From Actinomycetota bacterium (GTDB lineage Bacteria; Actinomycetota; Actinomycetes; Streptosporangiales; Streptosporangiaceae): a stretch of 39,766 nucleotides of DNA. Both the position numbers and the translations under genes were made by a program. Below, piece by piece: positions 7,239 through 15,804 of this stretch (positions within the stretch are counted from its first letter, which is position 1; each line of letters opens with the position of its first letter). The notes below the pieces were generated by a model. It was not told where the DNA came from, ran no database searches, and saw only the letters and a program-made list of their open reading frames with translations. The stretch is taken from the NCBI GenBank assembly GCA_003168255.1, contig PMSU01000178.1, positions 1 through 39,766 of the forward strand, in the 5' to 3' direction.

Positions 7239-8660
7239 GTGTATGACTGCGATCTGCTGGTGATCGGCTCGGGCCCTGGCGGCCAGAAGGCGGCGATAGC
7301 CGCCGCCAAGCTGGAGCGCCGGGTCATCATGGTCGAGCGGCCGGACATGATCGGCGGGGTGTGCCTGAACACTGGCACGATCCCGTCCAAGACACTGAGG
7401 GAAGCGGTGCTCTACCTCACCGGCGTCGATCAGCGCGAGATGTACGGGCAGAGCTACCGGGTCAAGGACGAGATCACCATCGCCGACCTCACCGCCCGCA
7501 CCCAGCACGTGGTCGGCCGGGAGATCGAAGTTGTCCGCAGCCAGCTAAGCCGCAACCGGGTGTCGATCCTGGCCGGCACGGCAAGCTTCGTCGACCCGCA
7601 CACGGTCGAGGTGGACGACGGCGCCGGCCGGTCCCGCCAGGTCACGGCGGAGAACATCGTGATCGCCACCGGCACCCGGCCAGCCAGGCCGGACAGCGTC
7701 GAGTTCGACGAGCGCACCGTGATCGACTCGGACGGCGTCCTGCACCTGGAACAAGTGCCGCGGTCGATGCTGGTGGCAGGCGCCGGAGTGATCGGGATCG
7801 AGTACGCGTCCATGTTCGCGGCCCTGGGCACCAAGGTCACCGTCGTGGAGCAGCGCGACAGAATGCTCGAGTTCTGCGACCTGGAAGTGGTCGAGGCGCT
7901 CAAATACCACCTGCGCGACCTGGCCGTGACGTTCAGGTTCGGCGAGACCGTGGACTCGGTGGAGGCCAGGTCCGAGGGGGCCATCGCGAGCCTGCGCAGC
8001 GGCAAGAAGATCCCGGCCGACACGGTCATGTACTCGGCGGGCAGGCAGGGCTGGACCAGCGAGCTGAAGCTGGCGGCGGCCGGCCTGAGCAGCGACAAGC
8101 GCGGCAGGATCACCGTCGATGAGTACTTCCGCACCGCGGTGCCGCACATTTACGCGGTGGGTGACGTGATCGGCTTCCCCGCGCTCGCCGCCACGTCGAT
8201 GGAGCAGGGCCGCCTGGCCGCCCACCACGCCTGTGGCGAGCCGGTGCACACCGCGCACCTGCTCCAGCCGATCGGGATCTACAGCATTCCCGAGATCAGC
8301 TTCATCGGGCGCACAGAGGACCAGTTGACCGCCGAATGCATTCCCTTTGAGGTCGGCGTCTCCCGCTACCGCGAGCTGGCCAGGGGCCAGATCATCGGCG
8401 ACTCCTACGGCGTGCTCAAGCTGCTCGTCTCGCCGGAAGACCGCACCCTGCTCGGTGTCCACGTCTTTGGCACCGGCGCCACCGAGCTTGTGCACATCGG
8501 GCAGGCGGTGATGGGCTGCGGCGGCACCATCGACTACCTGGTCGACGCCGTCTTCAACTACCCGACGCTCGCCGAGTCCTACAAGGTCGCGGCTCTCGAC
8601 GCGACCAACAAGATGCGCCAGGTCGAGCGGTTTGCCCACACGACGACTCCGGGACAGTAG
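7239..8660 (+). CDS. sthA: Soluble pyridine nucleotide transhydrogenase (Si-specific)
   Basis: A cytosolic FAD enzyme passing hydride between NADPH and NAD+. From the GTG at 7239 it is 473 aa, close to E. coli SthA (466 aa), and begins MYDCDLLVIGSGPGG, the usual N-terminus. The FAD motif GSGPGG is at residues 10-15. The redox-disulfide position reads CLNTGT (42-47): Cys and Thr as in SthA, not the two Cys of lipoamide or glutathione reductases. A second Rossmann motif (GAGVIGIEYASMF) binds NAD(P), and YAVGDVIGFPALAATSMEQG is the second FAD motif. The frame is open upstream to 7068, adding 57 unlike residues; I reject that start. The ribosome site is weak. A membrane transhydrogenase operon lies only two genes away. 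The gene is convergent with the next one, 21 bp apart. Confidence 0.9.
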   Translation: MYDCDLLVIGSGPGGQKAAIAAAKLERRVIMVERPDMIGGVCLNTGTIPSKTLREAVLYLTGVDQREMYGQSYRVKDEITIADLTARTQHVVGREIEVVRSQLSRNRVSILAGTASFVDPHTVEVDDGAGRSRQVTAENIVIATGTRPARPDSVEFDERTVIDSDGVLHLEQVPRSMLVAGAGVIGIEYASMFAALGTKVTVVEQRDRMLEFCDLEVVEALKYHLRDLAVTFRFGETVDSVEARSEGAIASLRSGKKIPADTVMYSAGRQGWTSELKLAAAGLSSDKRGRITVDEYFRTAVPHIYAVGDVIGFPALAATSMEQGRLAAHHACGEPVHTAHLLQPIGIYSIPEISFIGRTEDQLTAECIPFEVGVSRYRELARGQIIGDSYGVLKLLVSPEDRTLLGVHVFGTGATELVHIGQAVMGCGGTIDYLVDAVFNYPTLAESYKVAALDATNKMRQVERFAHTTTPGQ

Positions 8661-8681
8661 CCGCGGGCAAGCGACAAGATG

Positions 8682-9311
8682 TCAGCCACCCGCCCAGCCG
8701 CGCAGCACCCCTGCTCCAGGTCCCTCGAGATCGTCGAGCATGGCCGTCCGGCCCACCATGGCGAGGGCCATGGCGACGGCGGGAGCCAGGACCTCGTCGC
8801 CGGAGCCGTGTGACCAGTTCAGGTCGGTGGCCACATAGTGCAAGGACGGCAGCGACCGCCCGGTAAACCCGCGCCGCGCCTTCGGCGTAACGAGGAAATC
8901 CAGGGCGTCGCGCCATGGTTCGATCGGCCGGTCCTCGGCGATCCCGAGCGGGACGCGGATGTCCCTGCCGTGCACGAGCACCTCGGTAAGCGGCGCCACG
9001 GACCCGAGCCCGGGCGGCTTGAAGTGGCTGTCGGCGTAATTCCGCAGGTCCGCCACGAGCTCATCCGGCGGCCGCGTCGCCGCACGGGTCGCGAGCGCGG
9101 CGTTGGCCCGGTGAAAGTTGCCCCTGGCGGCGACGAACGCGGGAAAGAAGGACCGCAGGCCATTGCGCAGCGTCACGATTAGGTGCGCCGTCACCTGGTG
9201 CACCGTCCACTCGCTGCACAGACTGCGGGTGGCCCACTGATCCGGGGTTAGCCCGTCGAGTGTGTCGGCGAGGGCCTGGCGCTCGGCGGTAATGGTCTCC
9301 CAGTGCTCCAT
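8682..9311 (-). CDS. Maleylpyruvate isomerase N-terminal/DinB-fold family protein
   Basis: A 209-aa protein of the mycothiol-dependent maleylpyruvate isomerase N-terminal family (DinB-like four-helix bundle). The ATG at 9311 gives the typical start MEHWETITAERQALADTLDG, followed by the family pattern L(T)PDQWATRSLCSEWTVHQV with a metal-ligand type His in TVHQVTAHL. A second conserved segment, EVLVHGRDIRVPLG, carries another candidate ligand His. Known members are metal-binding enzymes or thiol transferases using mycothiol, but the substrate here cannot be told. The longer frame upstream overlaps an 11-bp repeat and is not credible. It is divergent from the hydroxyacid dehydrogenase gene. Confidence 0.82.
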   Translation of the reverse strand: MEHWETITAERQALADTLDGLTPDQWATRSLCSEWTVHQVTAHLIVTLRNGLRSFFPAFVAARGNFHRANAALATRAATRPPDELVADLRNYADSHFKPPGLGSVAPLTEVLVHGRDIRVPLGIAEDRPIEPWRDALDFLVTPKARRGFTGRSLPSLHYVATDLNWSHGSGDEVLAPAVAMALAMVGRTAMLDDLEGPGAGVLRGWAGG

Positions 9312-9349
9312 CCGCCCTAGCTTCCTCTGCGGTCTATGCTGGCGCAACC

Positions 9350-9382
9350 GGCCTGCGACCGGCCTGCGACCGGCCTGCGACC
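9350..9382. repeat. 11-bp tandem repeat in a divergent promoter region
   Basis: Three exact copies of GGCCTGCGACC stand head to tail, with a degenerate copy before (GGCGCAACC) and a partial one after. The array lies between the starts of two divergent genes, 22 bp upstream of the hydroxyacid dehydrogenase ATG, so copy number could affect spacing of promoter elements. Confidence 0.9.
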
Positions 9383-9403
9383 GGCGAAAGGGACGGACCG
9401 AGT

Positions 9404-10408
9404 ATGAGCGCCCGCACCGTGCTGACCTTCCACGCCGACGGCGACCAGCGTCGAGTGCTGGCGGAGATCCTGGCACCGTTCGGCGGAATCGCCTTTCTCC
9501 AAGACGCGGGCGAGGATCGGGACGCGCGGGCAGCCATGCTGAGGCAGGCCGAGGCGGTCATCACCTGGATCCCAGGCCACGAGCTCAGCCGGGATGACAC
9601 CACAGCGCTCGGCAACGCCAGCCTCATCCAGCTGCTGACCGCGGGCGCCGACCACATCGACTTCACCAGACTGCCGCAGCACGCACGGGTAGCGGGCAAC
9701 GTGGGCGCCTACGCCGATCCGATGGCCGAGCACGTGCTCGCGATGGCGCTCGCGCTGGCCAAACGGCTGCCGCAAAACCACGCCAAGCTGGCCGCCGGCA
9801 CCTTCGACCAGGCCCGGACGCTGCGGCTGCGTGGCGGCGTGGCCGGCATCCTGGGCTACGGCGGCATCGGCAGCGCGTGCGCGAGGCTGTTCCGCGCATT
9901 CGGCATGCGCATCTACGCGATCAACACCACCGGCCGGGCCGACGAGCACGCCGACCAGGCGGGCACGCTCGCCGACCTGCACGACATGCTCGCCGGAGCC
10001 GACATCGTCGTAGTGACGCTGCCCCTCACCAAGACCACCCGCGGCCTGATCGGCGCCGCCGAGCTCGACGCGATGAAGCCGCAGGCGATCCTGGTCAACG
10101 TCGCCAGGGGCGCGATCGTGGCCGAAGATGCCCTGTTCGAGCACCTGCGGGCGCACCCGGACTTCTGCGCCGGGATCGATACCTGGTGGGACGAGCCCGG
10201 CAACGGCAAGCCGTTCCACCCCCGGCTGCCCTTCCTGACCCTGCCGAACGTGCTCGGCTCGCCGCACAACTCAGGCATCGTGGCCGGGATGGACGTGGTA
10301 TCGGTGGCGGCCGCCGCCAGAAACGTCGCCGCCTTCCTGCGCGGCGACCCGGTCAGGGGCGTGCAGGACCCGGCCGACTACGACGCCAAGGACGGTCAGC
10401 CCACGTAG
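9404..10408 (+). CDS. D-isomer-specific 2-hydroxyacid dehydrogenase
   Basis: A 334-aa NAD(P)-dependent oxidoreductase interconverting 2-oxo acids and D-2-hydroxy acids. The nucleotide-binding motif is GILGYGGIGSACARLF at about residues 144-159. The three catalytic positions are visible: Arg in LVNVARGAIV, Glu in DTWWDEPG, and His in SPHNSG. The N-terminal catalytic half is more divergent, so the substrate (formate, phosphoglycerate, lactate and glyoxylate enzymes all share the fold) cannot be assigned. The ATG at 9404 has a GGGACGGA-like ribosome site. The 3' end overlaps the 3' end of convergent pntB by 13 bp. Confidence 0.9.
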   Translation: MSARTVLTFHADGDQRRVLAEILAPFGGIAFLQDAGEDRDARAAMLRQAEAVITWIPGHELSRDDTTALGNASLIQLLTAGADHIDFTRLPQHARVAGNVGAYADPMAEHVLAMALALAKRLPQNHAKLAAGTFDQARTLRLRGGVAGILGYGGIGSACARLFRAFGMRIYAINTTGRADEHADQAGTLADLHDMLAGADIVVVTLPLTKTTRGLIGAAELDAMKPQAILVNVARGAIVAEDALFEHLRAHPDFCAGIDTWWDEPGNGKPFHPRLPFLTLPNVLGSPHNSGIVAGMDVVSVAAAARNVAAFLRGDPVRGVQDPADYDAKDGQPT

Positions 10409-11808
10409 ACCTTGACCGCGGCGGTGAGCTCGGCCAGCGCGGTCTTGGCGTCGGCGAAGTACATGCTGGTCTTGGCGTTGGTGTACAGCTCGTTGTCGAT
10501 GCCGGCGTAGCCGTGCCCCATCGATCGCTTGATCACGATGATGCTCTTGGCCTGGTCCACGTCCAGGATCGGCATCCCGGAGATGGCCGTACCCGGCCGC
10601 CGCGCCGCCGGGTTGGTCACGTCGTTGGCGCCGATCACCAGCGCCACGTCAGCCCGGGAGAATTCCGGGTTGATCTCCTCCATCTCCTTCAGCTGCGGGT
10701 AGGGCACGTTCGCCTCGGCGAGCAGCACGTTCATGTGCCCCGGCATCCGGCCCGCCACCGGGTGGATCGCGTAGCTGACATCGACGCCGCGGGCCTCGAG
10801 CAGCCCGGCAAGCTCGGCCACCTCGTGCTGAGCCTGCGCCGCGGCAAGCCCGTAACCAGGCACGATGATGACCCTGGCGGCATAGGCGAGCTGGATGGCG
10901 GCGTCGTCGCCGCTGATGGAGCGCACCCCTTCGCCGCCGACGGCAACCGCGGACACCGCGCTGTCGCCGGTGCCAAATCCGCCCACGATGATGTTGGCCA
11001 GCGACCGGTTCATCGCGTCGGCCATCAGCTTGGTGAGGATGCCGCCGGACGCGCCGACCAGCGCGCCCGCGATGATCAGCGCGTCGTTCCCGATCACGAA
11101 GCCGGCCATCGCCACCGCCGTGCCGGTGAACGCGTTCAGCAGCGAGATCACCACCGGCATGTCCGCGCCGCCGATGGGCAGCACCATCGTCACCCCGAAC
11201 GCCAGCGCCGCGATGATCACGACCACCAGCCCGGCGATGTTCGCGGTGGAAATCAGGAATGCCGACATGCCCACGGCAACCACCGCGATCGCCGCGTTGA
11301 CCAGTCGTGACCCGGGGAATGCGATCGGCTGCCCGGGAATGACACCCTGTAGCTTGCCCGCCGCGATGATCGAACCGGAGAACGTCACGGCGCCGATGAT
11401 GACGTCGAGCAGCGTGGTGATCGTGGTGGACTCGGGCACGCCGTGCACCGCGCCCACCAGCCCGGAGTAGTCGTGGATCCCGACCAGCGCCGCCGCGCCG
11501 CCGCCGACCGCGTTGAAGATGCTGACCAGCTGCGGCATCGCCGTCATCTGGATCGTCCGGGCCGAGTAAAGTCCCACTCCCGCGCCCATCAGCGCGCCGG
11601 CGCACAGCACGATCCACCCGGTCACGCTGACCGTGCCATCGTGGATGATCAGCGCCAGCGTCGCCGCCACCGCGGCCGCCATCCCGCAGCCGGAGACGAA
11701 ATTTCCCTGCCGCGCCGTAGCCGGCGTATTCATCAGGTGCAGGCCGATAACAAATGATGCCGCACCCGCCAGGTAAATAAGCTGAATTATTGTTCCGAAC
11801 GGTGTCAT
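10396..11808 (-). CDS. pntB: Proton-translocating NAD(P) transhydrogenase subunit beta
   Basis: A 470-aa inner-membrane subunit. The first part is a string of hydrophobic segments forming the proton channel (domain II). The C-terminal soluble domain III binds NADP(H): IVPGYGLAAAQAQHEVAEL, AGRMPGHMNVLLAEA and VIGANDVTNPAAR are all characteristic. With PntAa and PntAb it uses the proton gradient to reduce NADP+ with NADH. The ATG at 11808 overlaps the stop of pntAb by ATGA, indicating translational coupling. It is the last gene of a three-gene operon. Confidence 0.96.
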   Translation of the reverse strand: MTPFGTIIQLIYLAGAASFVIGLHLMNTPATARQGNFVSGCGMAAAVAATLALIIHDGTVSVTGWIVLCAGALMGAGVGLYSARTIQMTAMPQLVSIFNAVGGGAAALVGIHDYSGLVGAVHGVPESTTITTLLDVIIGAVTFSGSIIAAGKLQGVIPGQPIAFPGSRLVNAAIAVVAVGMSAFLISTANIAGLVVVIIAALAFGVTMVLPIGGADMPVVISLLNAFTGTAVAMAGFVIGNDALIIAGALVGASGGILTKLMADAMNRSLANIIVGGFGTGDSAVSAVAVGGEGVRSISGDDAAIQLAYAARVIIVPGYGLAAAQAQHEVAELAGLLEARGVDVSYAIHPVAGRMPGHMNVLLAEANVPYPQLKEMEEINPEFSRADVALVIGANDVTNPAARRPGTAISGMPILDVDQAKSIIVIKRSMGHGYAGIDNELYTNAKTSMYFADAKTALAELTAAVKVYVG

Positions 11809-12134
11809 GCAGCCCCTCCGCCAGGACGCGTGCCTTCGGGGGCGGAAGGCGCGGTGCGCCGCTTGAACATTTTGAGCATCCGCCCGGTCACGACGTAGCC
11901 GCCGACCACGTTCATCGCGGCGAAGAACGCCGCCACGAAGGCCAGGATGTATCCCACCGGGTTGTTCGCGGTAACCGCGATCAGCATGGCGCCGGCCAGC
12001 ACGATGCCGTGAATCGAGTTGGCCGCCGACATCAGCGGCGTGTGCAGGGTGGCGGGCACCTTGCTGATGACCTCGATCCCGACGAGCAGGCTCAGCACGA
12101 AGATGGTCAGGTCGGTCAGCAGGCCGCTAGGCAC
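11805..12134 (-). CDS. pntAb: Proton-translocating NAD(P) transhydrogenase subunit alpha, membrane part
   Basis: A small membrane subunit with three hydrophobic helices (LTIFVLSLLVGIEVI; HGIVLAGAMLIAV; YILAFVAAFFAAMNVVGGYV), matching the C-terminal membrane domain of PntA that is a separate polypeptide in many bacteria. I choose the GTG at 12134: a GAGGGGGG ribosome site lies 8 nt upstream, the product (MPSGLLTDLTIFV, 109 aa) has the normal length, and the start overlaps the pntAa stop by 8 nt. The frame is open to an ATG at 12245, which would add a (GKET)n extension by reading the pntAa repeat in another frame; I consider that unlikely but not excluded. Confidence 0.9.
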   Translation of the reverse strand: MPSGLLTDLTIFVLSLLVGIEVISKVPATLHTPLMSAANSIHGIVLAGAMLIAVTANNPVGYILAFVAAFFAAMNVVGGYVVTGRMLKMFKRRTAPSAPEGTRPGGGAA

Positions 12135-13380
12135 TGGCGGCACCCCCCTCGTCGTCGTCCCCTTGCCCGTCTCCTTGCCCGTCTCCTTGCCCGTCTCCTT
12201 GCCCGTCTCCTTGCCCGTCTCCTTGCCCGTCGTCTCCCTGGCCATCCTCGCCGAGCAGGGCAGCGGTGCCCGGGTGGATCACCCGGCCGTCGTGCGCGAT
12301 GACCACCCCGGCCGCGATGTCGTCTGCGGGGTCGATCGTGAGGTTGCCGTCGCTGGTCATGTGCAGCAGCAGCGCCGTCATGTTGCGCGAATAGGCCGAT
12401 GACGCCGCGGTGGGCACGGTAGACGGCAAGTTCGGCGCACCGATCACGGTGACCCCGTTCTCGGTCACGATCTGATCGCCGGGCACCGACCCGGCCACGT
12501 TGCCGCCCAGCGCGCTGGCCGCCATGTCCACGATCACCGAGCCGGCCGTCATGGCTTTCACGGTGTCCTCGGTCACCAGCAGCGGCGGCCGCCGGCCCGG
12601 CACCTGGGCGGTGGTGATCACCACGTCGTGCGCCGCGATGTGACCGCTCAGCTCGGCCTGCTGGGCGCGCCGCTCCTCTTCGGTGAGCTCGCGGGCGTAG
12701 CCGCCCTCGCCCGCGGCCGAAGCCACGGACGTGAGCTCAAGGAACGTGGCGCCGAGCGACTCGACCTCGGACTTGGAGCTGGGCCTGACGTCGTACCCGC
12801 TGACCACCGCGCCCAGCCTGCGCGCGGTCCCGATCGCCTGTAGGCCGGCCACGCCGGCGCCGAGCACGAGCAGCTTGGCCGGGCGTGCGGTGCCGGCCGC
12901 CGTGATGAGCAGCGGGAAGAACCTGCCGAACGTCGTCGCGGCAACGAGCACGGCCTTGTAACCCGCGACGTTTGATTGCGAGGTAAGCGCGTCCATCTGC
13001 TGGGCGCGCGACAGCGTGCGCGGCAGGCCGTCCAGGCTGACCGCGGTGACGCCTTTACCGGCCAGGTCCTTGGCCAGCTCGGGGTCGGTCAGCGGGGCCA
13101 GCATGCCAAATACCGCCTGGCCTGCCCGCAGCGCCGGCAGCAGTTCCGCGTCGGGCTTGCCGACCATCACGATCACGTCGGCGGCGGCCAGCAGTTCGTC
13201 CCGGGACACGATGGTGGCGCCGGCCTCCGCATAGGCGCTGTCCGGAAACCAGGCACCATCGCCCGCGCCCGACTCGACGAGCACGTCGACGCCGGCCGGC
13301 GCCAGCCGGTGCACGGCGTCGGGCGCCAGCGCCACCCGCCGCTCGCCAGGTGCGCCTTCCTTGACCACGGCGACCTTCAT
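12127..13380 (-). CDS. pntAa: Proton-translocating NAD(P) transhydrogenase subunit alpha, NAD-binding part
   Basis: A 417-aa soluble domain I. It begins MKVAVVKEGAPGERRVALAP, the standard start for the alanine dehydrogenase/PNT N-terminal domain. LVLGAGVAGLQAIGTARRLG is the NAD(H)-binding glycine motif, followed by the acidic/basic pair in GYDVR. DVVITTAQVPGRRPPLLV and GSVIVDMAASALGGNV complete the family signature. The last 34 residues are an unusual acidic Gly/Gln/Asp tail made of six GQGD repeats from a 12-bp array. The start context is duplicated 29 bp upstream, creating a 10-codon reading frame that ends on the pntAa ATG (ATGA). First gene of the operon pntAa-pntAb-pntB. Confidence 0.94.
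   Translation of the reverse strand: MKVAVVKEGAPGERRVALAPDAVHRLAPAGVDVLVESGAGDGAWFPDSAYAEAGATIVSRDELLAAADVIVMVGKPDAELLPALRAGQAVFGMLAPLTDPELAKDLAGKGVTAVSLDGLPRTLSRAQQMDALTSQSNVAGYKAVLVAATTFGRFFPLLITAAGTARPAKLLVLGAGVAGLQAIGTARRLGAVVSGYDVRPSSKSEVESLGATFLELTSVASAAGEGGYARELTEEERRAQQAELSGHIAAHDVVITTAQVPGRRPPLLVTEDTVKAMTAGSVIVDMAASALGGNVAGSVPGDQIVTENGVTVIGAPNLPSTVPTAASSAYSRNMTALLLHMTSDGNLTIDPADDIAAGVVIAHDGRVIHPGTAALLGEDGQGDDGQGDGQGDGQGDGQGDGQGDGQGDDDEGGAASA
12161..12232 (-). repeat. 12-bp tandem array at the pntAa 3' end (6 units)
   Basis: Six copies of the 12-mer CCTTGCCCGTCT (plus strand), the last ending in G, encode GQGD repeats at the PntAa C-terminus. Because 12 bp is four codons, the pntAb frame also stays open across the array, as GKET repeats. 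Confidence 0.95.
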
Positions 13381-13409
13381 ACGCGCAACCTCGCAGCAGT
13401 TACTTTCAT
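13377..13409 (-). other. Possible 10-codon upstream reading frame from a duplicated pntAa start region
   Basis: ATG at 13409 opens MKVTAARLRV and stops with TGA at 13377-13379, overlapping the pntAa ATG as ATGA. The surroundings of both ATGs are near copies (TGCTGCGAGGT, then C or T, GCGC, two variable bases, ATGAA, A or G, GT), offset by 29 bp. It may be a simple duplication or a leader peptide coupled to pntAa; translation is not demonstrated. Confidence 0.4.
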
Positions 13410-13578
13410 CGGCGCGACCTCGCAGCAACCCTGGTACTCCAGGCAGCATGTCTATCACGGCGGGCCGGATCAGGATGAGACACCTCTGGTCGACCTACCG
13501 GGCCAAGTTGTACGATTCGGGCGGCTGGAGTAGCGAGCCGGCCCTTCGGAGCGGTTGCTGGGGTGTGGGGAGAAGCGC

Positions 13579-15804
13579 ATGGGAGCGCCCAGACAGCGGC
13601 GGCATGACCGCCAGCAGATGCAGGAGACCGGCGGGCGCCGGCTGGCAGCGGCAACCGCCAGCGTATTAGTAGTCGCGGCGGGCACGCTTGCCGCGGTGGC
13701 AGGCGCCACGGCGGCCTCGGCGTCCGGCGGCGCCCCTGTCTGCTCGAGCGGAACGTGCACGGTCACCCTTGACTCGCCGGGCACCGGGCAGTCTTTCACC
13801 GTGCCAGCCGGAGTGTCCGCGCTGTCGGTGACGCTCTACGGTGGGACCGGCGGCACGAACTACAGTGGGGATGCTGCCGGCGGCGACGGCGCCGGGGTAA
13901 CCGCGAGCCTGGCTACCAGCCCGGCAGCGGTGCTGGGCGTAGATGTCGGCGGGGCCGGCGTCGGCGGAGCCGATAACGGGGCGGACTACCCAGGCGGGAT
14001 CAATGGCGGCGGCGGCGGCGTATACAGCGGCAGCGGCGGCGGCGCCACCGACGTGACCTCCGGCGGCACGGATCTGCTGGTCGCCGCCGGCGGCGGCGGT
14101 GGCGGAGCCGACAAGGAGGGCAGCAGCGTCTGCATACCCGGCAACGATTTCCTGACCGGCGGGGCAGGCGGCAACGCGGACACGGGCGGCGCGCCTGGGC
14201 AGGGCTTCGCTAGCGACGGCGTTACCCTGAACGGCGGCAGCGGCGGCCTGGCGGGCACTACGTCGGGTGCCGGGGCCGGCGGTCTCGGCGGTACCAAGTC
14301 CGGCGCCGACCCGTGCCCAGAGGGCGGTCTTTCTACCGGACACACTGGGGCCGGGGGGTCGGGCAATACCGGCGGGAGCGGGGTCGAAGCCACCGGCGGT
14401 GGCGGCGGTGGCGGCTACTTCGGCGGCGGCGCCGGCGGCGGTGGCGCCAATGAGTCCAGCGAGGAAGGCGCCCTCACCGCCGCCTACGCCGGCGGTGGCG
14501 GCGGCGCGTCTTACGGTGGCGGCTCCGGCGTGAGCGGCTACTCGGTAACCGACACGGGTAACTCGGGCCAGGTCAACGGTGGTAACGGCGAGGCGGTACT
14601 GTCCTACGCCGACCCGCTGGCCGGCGGAGCTCCGGCCTACCAGACGCCCGCCAACCAGGTGCTGACCGTTCCGGCCGCCAGCGGGCTGCTCAGCTCGGCC
14701 GCGGTCACGGCACCGTCGGGGGACACCCTGACCGCGTCAGGGCCGCCCGGCGGACTGACCGCGCAAGGCGGCTCAGTCGTCGTCAACGCCGACGGCTCGT
14801 TCAGCTACACCCCGCCGACCGGTTTCACCGGCGGCGACAGCTTCCCCTACACCGTCACCGACGCCTCCGGCGACTATGCCACCGCTGTCGCGACGATCCA
14901 GGTGCAGCCGATCCCGCAGATGATCGCGTTCACGTCGTCACCGCCTGATCCGGCACCGGTAGGCGGCACCTATACCCCGGCCGCCACTGGCGGCGGGTCA
15001 GTCAGCCCGGTGACGTTCGGCATCGACCCGGCCAGCACCGCCGGGGCCTGCTCGATCAGCTCCGGCACCGTCTCGTTCACCGGAGTCGGCACCTGCGTGA
15101 TCGACGCCAACCAGGCTGGCGGCGGCGGATATTCCGCGGCGCCGCAGGTCAGCCAGATGACCATGGTTGGTCAGTCACCCGCGTTCGTGCTGGACAGCCC
15201 CCCGCTGACCGCGACAATCGGGCAGGTCTACGGCTACACCTTCGCCGCCTCCGGCAGCCCGGCGCCGTCCTACGCGCTGGCCGGCGCTCCGTCCTGGCTG
15301 TCGATTGACGCCAGCACCGGCTCGGTCAGCGGAACGCCGCCCAGCGGCACGGCGTCGTTTAGCTACGAGGTCACCGCCACGAATGCGGTCGGCACCGTGA
15401 CCGCTGGCCCCTACGAGGTCACCGTGTCCGCCCATACCCCGAAGGCGAACATTGCCGCGGCGCTGTCGTGCCAGTCCCCGCTGACCAAGGGCGACACCGG
15501 CACCTGCTCGCTCGCGGTCATCAACTACGGGCCCGCGACCGCGGTCAACGTATCCGTGGCGGCCCTGCTGCGCGCCAGGCTTTCGGAGGTCTCCTGCACC
15601 GGCGGCTGCGCCCCGGACGGCGCCGACACGTTCGTCTGGCAGCTGTCCTCGCTGGCCTCCGGCACCTCGATGGATTACACGATCACCGTCAAGGCACTCC
15701 AGAAAGGGACCGGGCTGATAGTCATCGACGCGGCCTCCGCAACCTCCGACCCGCACCCGTACAACAACGTCGCCACCCGGCAGATCACCATCAAGCGCTC
15801 GTGA
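13579..15804 (+). CDS. Large secreted glycine-rich protein with cadherin-like and Ig-like domains
   Basis: A 741-aa exported protein. The ATG at 13579 has a GGGGAG ribosome site 6 nt upstream and a signal peptide (LAAATASVLVVAAGTLAAVA) ending at about residue 45. Residues about 70-340 are glycine-rich with an FTVPAGVSALSVTLYGGTGG entry, like the bacterial Gly-rich beta-sandwich family. Then come a cadherin/VCBS-like module (VVNADGSFSYTPPTGFTGGD, about 355-445), an Ig-like module with paired Cys (about 450-530), a putative-Ig He_PIG module (LSIDASTGSVSGTPPSGTAS, about 535-615) and a DUF11-like module (about 620-735) ending near the stop. No LPXTG or membrane anchor is seen. A surface or adhesive role is inferred from architecture. 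A TTA codon (13666) lies in the signal peptide. Confidence 0.85.
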   Translation: MGAPRQRRHDRQQMQETGGRRLAAATASVLVVAAGTLAAVAGATAASASGGAPVCSSGTCTVTLDSPGTGQSFTVPAGVSALSVTLYGGTGGTNYSGDAAGGDGAGVTASLATSPAAVLGVDVGGAGVGGADNGADYPGGINGGGGGVYSGSGGGATDVTSGGTDLLVAAGGGGGGADKEGSSVCIPGNDFLTGGAGGNADTGGAPGQGFASDGVTLNGGSGGLAGTTSGAGAGGLGGTKSGADPCPEGGLSTGHTGAGGSGNTGGSGVEATGGGGGGGYFGGGAGGGGANESSEEGALTAAYAGGGGGASYGGGSGVSGYSVTDTGNSGQVNGGNGEAVLSYADPLAGGAPAYQTPANQVLTVPAASGLLSSAAVTAPSGDTLTASGPPGGLTAQGGSVVVNADGSFSYTPPTGFTGGDSFPYTVTDASGDYATAVATIQVQPIPQMIAFTSSPPDPAPVGGTYTPAATGGGSVSPVTFGIDPASTAGACSISSGTVSFTGVGTCVIDANQAGGGGYSAAPQVSQMTMVGQSPAFVLDSPPLTATIGQVYGYTFAASGSPAPSYALAGAPSWLSIDASTGSVSGTPPSGTASFSYEVTATNAVGTVTAGPYEVTVSAHTPKANIAAALSCQSPLTKGDTGTCSLAVINYGPATAVNVSVAALLRARLSEVSCTGGCAPDGADTFVWQLSSLASGTSMDYTITVKALQKGTGLIVIDAASATSDPHPYNNVATRQITIKRS

